Assembly (NCBI RefSeq): GCF_017491605.1
Contig: NZ_JAFGYY010000003.1
Span: 1-64,000, forward strand
Source of the DNA: Pseudomonas sp. 30_B
Lineage (GTDB): Bacteria; Pseudomonadota; Gammaproteobacteria; Pseudomonadales; Pseudomonadaceae
Direction: 5' to 3'
DNA: 64,000 nt
Part shown: positions 28,511 to 36,872 of the stretch, piece by piece
How positions within the stretch are numbered: the first letter of the stretch is position 1
Layout: the number at the start of each line of letters is the position of its first letter
Translations under genes and position numbers: made by a program
Notes under the pieces: generated by a model
The model's database searches: none
What the model was told of the DNA's origin: nothing
Seen by the model: the letters and a program-made list of their open reading frames with translations, nothing else

Positions 28511-28549
28511 ATGACTGTTGTTACCGCCAGCCAGCCCGGCCAGGGCTGA
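28511..28549 (+). CDS. Possible 12-residue leader peptide
   Basis: A short frame ATG...TGA encodes MTVVTASQPGQG, with AAGGA 10 bases upstream, ending 16 bases before the DUF1631 start. It could be a translated upstream frame affecting the next gene. It contains no run of a regulatory amino acid, so an attenuation role is not evident. Confidence 0.25.
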   Translation: MTVVTASQPGQG

Positions 28550-28565
28550 CGGCAGGAGACATGTG

Positions 28566-30857
28566 ATGCAGAAGGACGCGAATGTAGTGCCGCTGAACAA
28601 GACGGCAACTTCCGAACAGTCGCCGAATTCGTTCGCCGCGCGTTTGCCGGCGGCGCTGGTCAGTGTGCGCGACAAGGTCGCCGTCCAGCTGCGTCAGGCC
28701 ATGCAGTCGCTGTTCGATAACGCCGACGACACCCTGTTCGAGATGGCGGATCGGGCCTCCAACAACGCCGAGCAGAGTGCCTATTTCGAGGCCATGCGCG
28801 ACCTGCGCCTCAAGCGCAAGAGCATCGAACGCGGCTTCCTGCAGAAGGTCTTCGAGCAATTCGCCAGTCTCGGCCAGTACGAGATCGGCAAGCCGTCGCC
28901 GCTGGAGTCGGTCTCCTACGACAATCTTTCCCTGGTTCAGAACGATGAGCTGGAAGAGGCCGTGGCGCTGGATGCCATGGTCGCCAAGGTGATGAGCCGG
29001 GACGGCGTCGCCCTTGGGCACCTCACGACCCGTTTCAACAAGCTGGTCAGCAAGAAGGTCGAGGACAAGACCAACCCCCTGGGGCCGCGCCTGTTGTGCG
29101 AGGCGTTCCTCGAGCCGTGCCAGGGGCTGGGCGTCGAGATCAAGGTCAAGCTGATCATCCTCAAGCTGTTCGACAAATATGTGCTGGCCGAGGCCGAGCA
29201 CCTGTATGCCGAAGCCAACCAGACGTTGATCGCCCTCGGCGTGCTGCCGGAACTGAAGAATGTGCCGCTGCGCCGTCCGCCGCAGCGGACTGCTCCCAGC
29301 CAGGGCAGCGCGGCGGCCCCGGCGGCCGGCGCGGTGGAGCAGGCGGGTACGCAGTACCTGGACAGCGACTCCCAGGCGGCTTTCGCTGCTCTGCAGGATC
29401 TGCTCTCGCAGGTGCGTGGCAGTGCGGCCACACCGGCCCGCGCAGTGCCCTCCGACGCGCTGCCGATCACCAGCAACGACCTGATGCGCCTGCTCTCGCA
29501 CCTGCAGTCGCACCTGCCGGCGCAGACCATCGATGAGATCAATGTACGCCAGCACCTGGACCACCTGCTGAGCCGTGTCAGCTCCAAGAGCGGCCGTTCC
29601 CGCGTGGTCGGCCAGGTCGACGAGGATGTCATCAACCTCGTCTCCATGCTCTTCGAATTCATCCTCGATGACCGCACCCTGCCGGACTCGCTGAAGGCCC
29701 TGATCGGCCGCATGCAGATTCCGATGCTCAAGGTCGCGGTGCTCGACAAGACCTTCTTCAGCCGTGGCAGCCACCCGGCGCGTCGCCTGCTCAACGAGAT
29801 CGCCTCGGCGGCCCTGGGCTGGGGCGAGCAGACCGACGGCCAGCGCGACTACCTGTACCAGAAGATCGAGCAGGTGGTGATGCGCCTGCTGAACGACTTC
29901 GTCGACGATCCGGCGATCTTCTCCGAGCTGCTCGACGAGTTCATCGCCTTCACCGGTGATGAACGCCGCCGCAGCGACCTGCTCGAACAGCGCACCCGCG
30001 ATGCCGAGGAAGGCCGCGCCCGCGCCGAGCTGGCGCGCCAGGACGTGGAGCAGGTACTCAATGAGCGCCTGCTGGGCCGCACGCTGCCGGAAGTGGTGGT
30101 GCGCCTGCTGCAGGAAGCCTGGAGCAAGGTGCTGCTGCTGACCTGCCTCAAGCACGGCACGGCTTCCCATGAGTGGGAGGCCGCCCTGGCGACCATGGAT
30201 GACCTGATCTGGAGCGTGGAACTCCACGAAGACCCGGATTCGCGCCTGCACCTGCTGGAGATGGTCCCACAGCTGCTCAAGTCGCTGCGCGAGGGGCTGG
30301 CCGCCGCGGCCTTCGATCCGTTCTCCACGGGGGAATTCTTCAGCCGTCTGGAGGGGCTGCACGTGCAGGCCTTCCAGCGCTACAAGCAGGCCGAGGAGCG
30401 CAAGGCGGCAGCCCTGGATGACGACCTGCCTCTGCTCGACGAGCCACTGGATGCATCGGCGGAGGTCGTCGCGGCCACGCTGCAGCCGGCGATGGTGGCC
30501 GTGGTGGCGGAAATCGTGCTCGCCAGTCCCGATGAAGTCCGGGCGGTGGAGCCCGAAGAAACGCTCGCTGAGGGCGACGAGGCGCTGCGCCGGGTCGACG
30601 ATCTGCGGGTCGGCAGTTGGGTGGAAATCCAGGAAGACGAGGAGCACAAGCTGCGTTGCAAGCTGGCGGCGGTGATCCGTCCGAGCTGCCGCTACATCTT
30701 CGTCAACCGTACCGGCATGAAGGTGCTGGAGAAGACGCGCATGGGCCTGGCCCTGGAGTTCCGTCGCAACGCCGTGCGCCTGCTGGACGACGCGCTGCTG
30801 TTCGACCGTGCCCTGGAGTCGGTGATCGGCAATCTGCGGCGCCTGAAGAACGCCTGA
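28566..30857 (+). CDS. DUF1631 family protein
   Basis: 763 residues from ATG 28566 (AGGAG 7 bases upstream). It is a large soluble, helix-rich protein. The N-terminal half contains LRQAMQSLFDNADDTLFEMADRA-like segments (given in part) and RLLCEAFLEPCQ; a low-complexity Ala/Pro/Gly linker lies near residues 245-265; a coiled-coil-like stretch follows around 475-500 (RTRDAEEGRARAELARQDVEQV). The C-terminal 80 residues (VGSWVEIQEDEEHKLRCKLA ... YIFVNRTGMKVLEKT) look like the PilZ-like beta domain often seen in this family, so c-di-GMP-related function is possible but unproven. It lies between nadC and ampD as in P. aeruginosa. No biochemical role is established. Confidence 0.85.
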   Translation: MQKDANVVPLNKTATSEQSPNSFAARLPAALVSVRDKVAVQLRQAMQSLFDNADDTLFEMADRASNNAEQSAYFEAMRDLRLKRKSIERGFLQKVFEQFASLGQYEIGKPSPLESVSYDNLSLVQNDELEEAVALDAMVAKVMSRDGVALGHLTTRFNKLVSKKVEDKTNPLGPRLLCEAFLEPCQGLGVEIKVKLIILKLFDKYVLAEAEHLYAEANQTLIALGVLPELKNVPLRRPPQRTAPSQGSAAAPAAGAVEQAGTQYLDSDSQAAFAALQDLLSQVRGSAATPARAVPSDALPITSNDLMRLLSHLQSHLPAQTIDEINVRQHLDHLLSRVSSKSGRSRVVGQVDEDVINLVSMLFEFILDDRTLPDSLKALIGRMQIPMLKVAVLDKTFFSRGSHPARRLLNEIASAALGWGEQTDGQRDYLYQKIEQVVMRLLNDFVDDPAIFSELLDEFIAFTGDERRRSDLLEQRTRDAEEGRARAELARQDVEQVLNERLLGRTLPEVVVRLLQEAWSKVLLLTCLKHGTASHEWEAALATMDDLIWSVELHEDPDSRLHLLEMVPQLLKSLREGLAAAAFDPFSTGEFFSRLEGLHVQAFQRYKQAEERKAAALDDDLPLLDEPLDASAEVVAATLQPAMVAVVAEIVLASPDEVRAVEPEETLAEGDEALRRVDDLRVGSWVEIQEDEEHKLRCKLAAVIRPSCRYIFVNRTGMKVLEKTRMGLALEFRRNAVRLLDDALLFDRALESVIGNLRRLKNA

Positions 30858-30920
30858 CCTCGCCACGAGTTCATTTCCCCGTGCAGCTGCTTTAGAGTGG
30901 GGTTCTGTCAAGGAGCCCCC

Positions 30921-31484
30921 ATGCAGCTCGACCCCCTTACCGGCTGGTGCCAAGGCGCCCAGCATTGCCCCTCGCCGAACTTCAACGCCCGCCCCGACGG
31001 CGAGGTGGTGTCGTTGCTGGTGATCCACAACATCAGCCTGCCGCCCGGCCAGTTCGGCACCTGCAAGGTTCAGGCGTTCTTCCAGAACCGTCTCGACGCC
31101 GACGAGCATCCGTATTTCGCCAGCATCGCCGCCATGACCGTTTCCGCGCACTTCCTCATCGAGCGCGACGGTTCGCTGTTCCAGTTCGTGTCGTGTAACG
31201 ACAGGGCCTGGCATGCCGGCGTTTCGCGCTTCGACGGGCGCGAGAACTGCAACGATTTTTCCATCGGCATCGAACTGGAAGGGACCGACTGCGATCCGTA
31301 TAGCGATCGTCAGTACGAGGTATTGGCGGAGCTGACCCGGCAACTGATGGCCTGTTATCCGGCCATCACCCCGGCGCGCATCCAGGGGCACTGCGATATC
31401 GCCCCCGAGCGCAAGACCGATCCGGGCGAGGCGTTTGATTGGGCGCGCTATTTCGCCGCCATCGGAACGAAGGAGTCGATATGA
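30921..31484 (+). CDS. ampD: 1,6-anhydro-N-acetylmuramyl-L-alanine amidase AmpD
   Basis: 187 residues from ATG 30921 (AAGGAG upstream). It is an amidase_2 fold without signal peptide, so cytoplasmic. The zinc ligands are visible as His36 (VIHNIS), His157 and Asp167 (GHCDIAPERKTDPG), with catalytic Glu in the SIGIELEG strand near residue 119. It recycles peptidoglycan by cleaving the peptide from anhydro-muropeptides. In strains with AmpR/AmpC, loss of AmpD raises beta-lactamase expression. Its stop overlaps ampE by 4 bases. Confidence 0.96.
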   Translation: MQLDPLTGWCQGAQHCPSPNFNARPDGEVVSLLVIHNISLPPGQFGTCKVQAFFQNRLDADEHPYFASIAAMTVSAHFLIERDGSLFQFVSCNDRAWHAGVSRFDGRENCNDFSIGIELEGTDCDPYSDRQYEVLAELTRQLMACYPAITPARIQGHCDIAPERKTDPGEAFDWARYFAAIGTKESI

Positions 31485-32317
31485 GTTTCCTGGTGCTGTT
31501 GCTGGTTCTGGCGGTGGAGAAGCTCTCCGCCTGGCGAGCGCGGTTGCAGCGCGACAGCCTGTGGTTGGGCTGGCTGGATACCGTGGGTGGCGTGCCCTCG
31601 CTGGTGGCCAAACCCTGGCTCGGCCTGCTGGTCGCGGTATTGCCGCCCCTGCTGTTGCTCGCCCTGCTGCTGACGCTGCTGGAGCCCTTCGCCTATGGCC
31701 TGCTGGCGCTGCCGGTGCACCTGCTGGTGGTGGTCTGGAGCCTGGGGCGCGGCGACATCCTGCGGGCCATCGGACCTTTCCGTGATGCCTGGCGCCGCGA
31801 GGATGCCCAGGGCGCCTACCACGTTGCCGAGCGCGACCTCGGCGTGCAGGCCGACAATGACGACGAGCTGCTGGCGCAGGTGCAGGGCACGCTGGTGTGG
31901 CAGGCCTATCAGGCGTTCTTCGCGGTGATCTTCTGGTACGCACTGCTGGGCCCGGTGGCAGCGCTGACCTACCGTCTGCTGGCCATCGCGGCGGAGCAGG
32001 GCCGGCAGGCGGAGTTGCGCGAGCGCGCCGTCCAGCTGCGCCATGCGTTCGACTGGCTGCCGTCGCGGGCACTGGTGCTGAGTTTCGCCCTGGTGGGCAA
32101 TTTCGTCGCCGTCAGCCGCAGCCTGCTGCATGACTTGCTGGCCTGGGACGTGCCCGCCGCCCGCTTGCTGGCGCGGGCAGGTTACGTGGCCGAGGATTTC
32201 AACGAGGGTGGATTGGGTGCCAGGGGCGTCGCCAGCCTGGACGCGCTCTGGCAACTGCTGGTCCGCTCGGCGGTGCTCTGGTACGCCGTTTTCGCGATCT
32301 GGACCCTTCTGCTTTAA
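31481..32317 (+). CDS. ampE: Regulatory signaling modulator protein AmpE
   Basis: 278 residues. ATG 31481 overlaps the ampD stop. The N-terminal SFLVLLLVLAVEKLSAWRAR and WLDTVGG segments are typical of AmpE. Four membrane helices are seen (about 1-12, 45-75, 135-160 and 255-275) with a central cytoplasmic segment. It is an inner membrane protein cotranscribed with ampD. It is linked to beta-lactam induction in enterobacteria, but its molecular role is unresolved. Confidence 0.93.
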   Translation: MSFLVLLLVLAVEKLSAWRARLQRDSLWLGWLDTVGGVPSLVAKPWLGLLVAVLPPLLLLALLLTLLEPFAYGLLALPVHLLVVVWSLGRGDILRAIGPFRDAWRREDAQGAYHVAERDLGVQADNDDELLAQVQGTLVWQAYQAFFAVIFWYALLGPVAALTYRLLAIAAEQGRQAELRERAVQLRHAFDWLPSRALVLSFALVGNFVAVSRSLLHDLLAWDVPAARLLARAGYVAEDFNEGGLGARGVASLDALWQLLVRSAVLWYAVFAIWTLLL

Positions 32318-32328
32318 GGCCTTGAACC

Positions 32329-32348
32329 GGGCCGACTGCCGTCGGTCC
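32329..32348 (+). terminator. Hairpin downstream of ampE
   Basis: GGGCCGAC-TGCC-GTCGGTCC forms an 8-bp stem (one G-U pair) 11 bases after the ampE stop. There is only a weak T-rich tail (TTTTAA further down), so termination may be partial. Confidence 0.4.
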
Positions 32349-32515
32349 GGTGATGGCGTTTTAACCTTAAGTTACAGAACTCCCCGCCGATATCAGGTAC
32401 ACAGAAGCCTGTGCGCGCCGATCCGGTCTGTGATGCCTATCACAAGCCGTTCCGGCGAGCGCGCGTGCGGCGTGTGCCTGTCCTGGGCGCACCTGCCATC
32501 CCCGACAAGCAACAT

Positions 32516-32535
32516 AACAATAACGGGAACAGGAG
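32516..32535 (+). promoter_or_regulatory. A-rich Crc/Hfq-like motif before the chemoreceptor gene
   Basis: AACAATAA (AAnAAnAA pattern) lies just before AGGAG in the leader of the chemoreceptor gene. This pattern near a ribosome site is how Hfq/Crc represses translation in pseudomonads. The match is short, so the call is tentative. Confidence 0.3.
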
Positions 32536-32543
32536 ACGTCTTT

Positions 32544-34577
32544 GTGAGGACTGTGCTCTATCCGGCCATCGCGCTGATGAACCGCCTGAGCTTCGGCATG
32601 AAGTTCAGCCTGATCAGCGTGCTGTTTTTCCTGCCGATGCTGATCACCAATTTCTATCTGGTGCGTGATTCCTACCGGCAGTTCGTCAGCACCCGCGCCG
32701 AGCTTCAAAGCCTGCAACTGATCGGCGATGGCCAGCAGATCCGTCGCAACGCCGAAGCCTACAACGACCTGCTGCACATCAACGGCATTCTTGGCCAGTC
32801 CTCCAGCAAGGGCGCCGGCATCGAAGGGCGCGTCGCCCGCTTGAACAAGGATCTGCGGGCGCAGATCGATGCGCTCCGGCCGGTTATCCAGGGCGCCGAG
32901 CAGGTGGCCGAGTTCAACGCCAAGCGCGATGAGCTGCTCAGCTCCCTCAAGGGAATCGAGAGCGAAGGCTCGCTGCAGAGCAAGGCAGCGCTGGCGGCAC
33001 GCCTGCTCAATCAGGTCCTCGTATTCAACAAGCTGCTGGTGTCCCAGGGCGGGCTGAGCCAGGACGATGCCCGCGATGTCCGCCAGCTTGCCGAGCTGCT
33101 CACCGCCGTTACCCCTCACATCACCGAAACGCTCAGCCAGGGGCGCACCCTCGGCTCCAGCGCGCTGGGCCAGGGGTTTCTCAATTCGTCCTCCAGTGAC
33201 CGCTTCAACGACCTGCAGCAGGAGCTGGAGAAGCTCCATGCCGAGTACGGCCTGAAGCTGCAGGATGCCCTCGGGGGCAGTTCCGCCGCGCAGGTTGCGC
33301 TGGCCGCCGACGCCGACGCCAGCCGGGAAACCCTGAAGAGCCAGGGCAGGTTCTTCGAGGACAAGGTGGTGATGGCCGATACCTTCGACACCCCCTGGAC
33401 CGACTTCTACGACCAGGTCAGCCGGGCGATGGACAAGACCTATCGCCTCGATGACCAGGTGCTGGTCTTCGTCGGTGGTGCCCTGCAGGAGCGCCTGGCC
33501 AGCAAGCAGCAGCAGATGGTGTTGCTGGTGGCGGCCCTGCTGGTGGTATTCCTCGCCATCGGCTACCTGTACAGCGGCTTCTACGTCTCCACCCGCACCA
33601 CTCTCAAGAGCCTGGGGCAGATGATGGAGCGCGTCGCTTCCGGCGACATGACGGTCACCTTCCGCGCCCAGAGCCGGGACGAACTCGGCGAACTCGGGCA
33701 GGCGTTCAACCAGACGGTGGGGAAGATTCACGACCTCATCGAGCAGGTCGGCCGCACCGTCGCCGAGGTCGAGCGGCAGACCGTGCGCGTGGAGTCGGTG
33801 TCCGCCGAAAGCAACCAGGCGGTGACCGGCCAGCGCAATCAGATCGAGCAGGTCGCCACGGCGATGAACCAGATGGCTGCCACTGCCCAGGAGGTAGCGC
33901 GCAGCGCCGCCGTGGCGGTGGGCAGCGCACACAACGTCAACCAGGAAACCGCCAGTGGTAGGGCCCTGGTGGAGTCGCAGGTGGGCAGCATCCAGCGCCT
34001 GGCCGGCGAGATCGACGAGTCGGTGGCAGTGATCAACCAGTTGGCGGCCGACAGCGCCTCCATCAGCCGCGTGCTGGATGTGATCAAGGGCATTGCCGAA
34101 CAGACCAACCTGCTCGCGCTCAACGCTGCCATCGAGGCGGCGCGGGCCGGCGAACAGGGCCGCGGTTTCGCCGTGGTGGCCGATGAGGTGCGCACGCTGG
34201 CCAAGCGCACCCAGCAGTCCACCGAGGAAATCGAGCAGATGATCGATCGCCTGCAGAACGGCGTTGGCGCGGCGGTGAAGGCGATGGGCAGCAGCCACCA
34301 CACCGCCGACGGCACCGTGAGCCAGTCGGAGCAGGTGCAACTGGCGCTGGAGAACATCCTCCAGGCGGTGGGCGCCATCGTCGACCAGAACCAGCAGATC
34401 GCCGCCGCCGCCGAACAGCAGACGGCGGTCGCCCACGATATCGACCAGAACATCGTGCAGATCAACCAGGCCGGCGAGCGTACGGCGGAGGGCGCCAGCG
34501 AGACCGAGCGTGCCAGCCGCGAGCTGACCGGGCAGGTGGTCGAGCTCAAGCGCCTGATCGGCGCGTTCCGGGTGTAA
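32544..34577 (+). CDS. Methyl-accepting chemotaxis protein
   Basis: 677 residues from GTG 32544 (AGGAG 8 bases upstream). The first membrane helix is at about 21-40 (FSLISVLFFLPMLITNFYLV). A long helical periplasmic sensor domain (40-320) of four-helix or double four-helix type follows, then a second helix near 325-345 (MVLLVAALLVVFLAIGYLYSG), HAMP (345-400) and the cytoplasmic signalling coil. The receptor tip is EQTNLLALNAAIEAARAGEQ followed by GRGFAVVADEVRTLA. No C-terminal CheR pentapeptide is present. The ligand is unknown. The position after ampDE matches the chemoreceptor beside ampE that I recall in P. aeruginosa. Confidence 0.94.
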   Translation: MRTVLYPAIALMNRLSFGMKFSLISVLFFLPMLITNFYLVRDSYRQFVSTRAELQSLQLIGDGQQIRRNAEAYNDLLHINGILGQSSSKGAGIEGRVARLNKDLRAQIDALRPVIQGAEQVAEFNAKRDELLSSLKGIESEGSLQSKAALAARLLNQVLVFNKLLVSQGGLSQDDARDVRQLAELLTAVTPHITETLSQGRTLGSSALGQGFLNSSSSDRFNDLQQELEKLHAEYGLKLQDALGGSSAAQVALAADADASRETLKSQGRFFEDKVVMADTFDTPWTDFYDQVSRAMDKTYRLDDQVLVFVGGALQERLASKQQQMVLLVAALLVVFLAIGYLYSGFYVSTRTTLKSLGQMMERVASGDMTVTFRAQSRDELGELGQAFNQTVGKIHDLIEQVGRTVAEVERQTVRVESVSAESNQAVTGQRNQIEQVATAMNQMAATAQEVARSAAVAVGSAHNVNQETASGRALVESQVGSIQRLAGEIDESVAVINQLAADSASISRVLDVIKGIAEQTNLLALNAAIEAARAGEQGRGFAVVADEVRTLAKRTQQSTEEIEQMIDRLQNGVGAAVKAMGSSHHTADGTVSQSEQVQLALENILQAVGAIVDQNQQIAAAAEQQTAVAHDIDQNIVQINQAGERTAEGASETERASRELTGQVVELKRLIGAFRV

Positions 34578-34590
34578 AGCGTTCATCCGC

Positions 34591-34645
34591 AGCCCGGTAT
34601 CCGCGTGAGCGCAAGGACGCTTCCCCATCTCGCGGATACCGGGTT
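34591..34645 (+). terminator. Hairpin terminator after the chemoreceptor gene
   Basis: CCCGGTATCCGCG (34593-34605) and CGCGGATACCGGG (34631-34643) pair perfectly over 13 bases, 13 bases downstream of the stop. The loop is 25 nt and only TTGT follows, so it may act in 3'-end protection as well as termination. Confidence 0.5.
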
Positions 34646-34686
34646 GTCGGTGAATTCAGGATTTCAGTCGAGCGGCTTTTGATCCT

Positions 34687-34870
34687 GTAGGAGCGAGCTT
34701 GCTCGCGAAGCGCCCCAGCCTCGGCGTTACCCGCTAAATCCGTTCGCGAGCAAGCTCGCTCCTATGAAGAGCACCAGAGCGGATCGTGCAACTTCGCTGT
34801 TACCCGTTCAATCCCGAGTTTCCCGTAGGAGCGGGCCATGCCCGCGATCGCGCCCATGGGGCGCTCCTAC
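34687..34870. repeat. Two GTAGGAGCG-type REP elements
   Basis: A paired element at 34687-34764 has GAGCGAGCTTGCTCGCGAA arms. A shorter one at 34825-34870 has the core GGGCCATGCCCGCGATCG. They fill the gap between the convergent chemoreceptor and tatD genes. Nothing else is visible in this 305-base gap apart from the terminator hairpin. Confidence 0.85.
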
Positions 34871-34882
34871 AAGAGCAGCAGC

Positions 34883-35662
34883 TCAGGTCCAGCCAAACAA
34901 CTCCATCGCATTGCGCGTGCTGGCGCTGGCCAGCTCTTCCGGGCTGATTCCCTTCAACTCTGCCAGTGCTGCGCAGATTTCCGGCAGGTGTTCGGGGCTG
35001 TTGCGCACGTGGGGATACATGGCCGGCGCCATATCCGGCGAGTCGGTTTCCAGCACGATGGATTCCAGCGGAATCTCCGGCACTACCTTGCGCAGGCGGT
35101 TGGCCTGCGGCCAGGTCGGCGCGCCGCCCAGGCCCAGGCGGAAACCCAGCTTGAGGTATTCGCGGGCCTCCTCGCGGCTGCCGGCGAAGGCGTGGATGAT
35201 GCCCTGGCGTTTGGGCTTGAAGCGCTTGAGGGTGGCGATCACCGCCGCGTGAGATCGGCGCACGTGCAGCAGCACCGGCAGTTCGAAGTCGATGGCGGCG
35301 CGCAGCTGGTCTTCGAAGATCGCTTGCTGGCCGTCGCGGTCGAGATCCTCCAGGTAGTAATCCAGGCCGATCTCGCCCACCGCGCAGAGCTTCGGATGAC
35401 CCGCCAGGCGTTCCAGCCAGTCGCGCAGCGCCTTCAGGTGTTCGGGGCGATGGCGCGCCAGGTAGATCGGGTGCAGGCCGAGGGCGGCATACAGGTCGGG
35501 TTCCTGCTCGACCAGCGCCCAGACGTCCTCCCAGTTTTCGCGGAACACCCCCAGCAACACCTGACGGATCACCCCGCGCTCGCGGCTGCGCCGCAGCACC
35601 GCCTGACGGTCGTCGGCGAAGTCCGGGCAGTCGAGATGGTTGTGGGTGTCGATCAGCTGCAT
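34883..35662 (-). CDS. tatD: TatD-family metal-dependent hydrolase
   Basis: 259 residues of TIM-barrel metallohydrolase type. Metal ligands: HNH in DTHNHLD (residues 5-9), Glu in GEIGLDYYLE, His in LPVLLHVRRSHAAVI, His in IIHAFAGS and Asp in VLETDSPDM. Family members are 3'-5' DNA exonucleases. Several paralogues exist per genome, so TatD versus YjjV/YcfH is not certain; length and motifs fit TatD/YjjV. It starts 4 bases after fruR stops on the same strand, suggesting cotranscription. Confidence 0.88.
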   Translation of the reverse strand: MQLIDTHNHLDCPDFADDRQAVLRRSRERGVIRQVLLGVFRENWEDVWALVEQEPDLYAALGLHPIYLARHRPEHLKALRDWLERLAGHPKLCAVGEIGLDYYLEDLDRDGQQAIFEDQLRAAIDFELPVLLHVRRSHAAVIATLKRFKPKRQGIIHAFAGSREEAREYLKLGFRLGLGGAPTWPQANRLRKVVPEIPLESIVLETDSPDMAPAMYPHVRNSPEHLPEICAALAELKGISPEELASASTRNAMELFGWT

Positions 35663-35666
35663 GGGC

Positions 35667-36662
35667 TTACTCCGTACGCAGTTTCAGCGTACGCGCGACG
35701 GGATGAACGCCGGGGGTATAGCTGTTCTGTTCGATTGCGCTCAGCGCCAGGTCCAGCGCACGCTCGGCGATCAACGCATGTTGCTGGGAGATCGCGTTGA
35801 CCTTCAGCGGGACGAAATCGAGCAACTGGGTATCGCCGAAGGTGGCAATGCGCAGTCCCGCCGGCCAGCCGTCGGGCAGCGCCTGGAGCACGTCGAACAC
35901 GCCTTCGAGCAGCACGTAGGAGGTGGTGATCAGCGCGTCGGGCAAACGGCCCTGGCTCGCCAGCAATTCTTCCATCAGACGGCGGCCGCAGTCGCGGCTG
36001 AAGGTCTCGCCGTGCTCAACCCGGACCTGGCCCTTGAAGTCGCGCAACGCACTGCGGAAGCCCGCCGCGCGTTCCTGACTGATGATCAGCTCCGAGCGCG
36101 CACCGAGCAGGGCAATGCTCCGCGGCGCGGGCTCGAGCAGGCTGTCGGTGAGGCGCTGGCAGGCTTCGCGGTCGTCGCTGACCACCGAGCAGAAGCGCTG
36201 CGGATCGAGCTGGCGATCCACCGCGATCACCGGCACGCCGATGGCCTGGAGGCGGGCCAGGCTGTCGTCGTTGCCCGGCAGGCAGCTGGCGACGATCAGC
36301 GCATCGCAACGTCGCGCGCGGAACAGGTTGAGCACCTGGCGCTCGGTGTCGGGCTCGTCGTCGGAGCTGGCGATCAACAGCTGATAGCCACGGGCCCGGG
36401 CGCCCTGTTCGAGCAACTTGGCGAGCTTGGCGTAGCTGGGGTTCTCCAGGTCCGGGAGGATGAAGCCGAGGGTGCGGGTCTGGCCGCGGCGCAGGCTGGC
36501 GGCCTGCTGGTCCGGGTGGTAGCCGTGCTCCTCGATCACCGCGCGCACGCGCTCCACCGTGGCGGCGCTGATCCGGCGCTGCACGGCCTTGCCGTTGATC
36601 ACATAGCTGGCGGTGGTGACCGAAACACCGGCCAGGCGGGCGATATCACTGAGTTTCAGCAC
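35667..36662 (-). CDS. fruR: LacI-family fructose operon regulator FruR (Cra)
   Basis: 331 residues from GTG 36662, chosen because the LacI helix-turn-helix starts there (LKLSDIARLAGVSVTTASYV, with the hinge helix near residues 50-58). A GTG at 36698 is also in frame and neither has a strong ribosome site. The ligand-binding domain (60-331) is of the periplasmic-binding fold. In P. putida FruR represses fruBKA and is released by fructose 1-phosphate. It is divergent from fruB, with a near-perfect operator in between. Start uncertainty is 12 residues. Confidence 0.93.
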   Translation of the reverse strand: MLKLSDIARLAGVSVTTASYVINGKAVQRRISAATVERVRAVIEEHGYHPDQQAASLRRGQTRTLGFILPDLENPSYAKLAKLLEQGARARGYQLLIASSDDEPDTERQVLNLFRARRCDALIVASCLPGNDDSLARLQAIGVPVIAVDRQLDPQRFCSVVSDDREACQRLTDSLLEPAPRSIALLGARSELIISQERAAGFRSALRDFKGQVRVEHGETFSRDCGRRLMEELLASQGRLPDALITTSYVLLEGVFDVLQALPDGWPAGLRIATFGDTQLLDFVPLKVNAISQQHALIAERALDLALSAIEQNSYTPGVHPVARTLKLRTE

Positions 36663-36730
36663 GATGGATTGCCGACAATTGGGGGCTTCAAGGATCACGC
36701 ATTATCGAGTAACGTTCCAGTCTCAATAGG

Positions 36731-36742
36731 TGAAACGATTCA
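36731..36742. promoter_or_regulatory. FruR/Cra operator
   Basis: TGAAACGATTCA matches the Cra/FruR consensus TGAAWCGWTTCA. It lies between the divergent fruR and fruBKA genes, 131 bases before the fruB start, and so can control both directions. Other half-sites (for example around 36708-36722) are weaker. Confidence 0.75.
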
Positions 36743-36872
36743 GCATTGTCTGTGGCCATTGCCTGAACGCCGTCTCGACGGCCGAGAAAACCACAGGTTC
36801 TAAGCTGTTCACCATACAAGCGGAATACCGCCCCAAGCGCCGGCGCGCCAGAACGCCGGCGAGGAGATCGCG

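Noticed and set aside
28521..32072. An 1183-codon minus-strand frame over DUF1631 and ampDE
   Set aside because: A high-GC shadow frame. The plus-strand genes have recognised domains, ribosome sites and proper overlaps.
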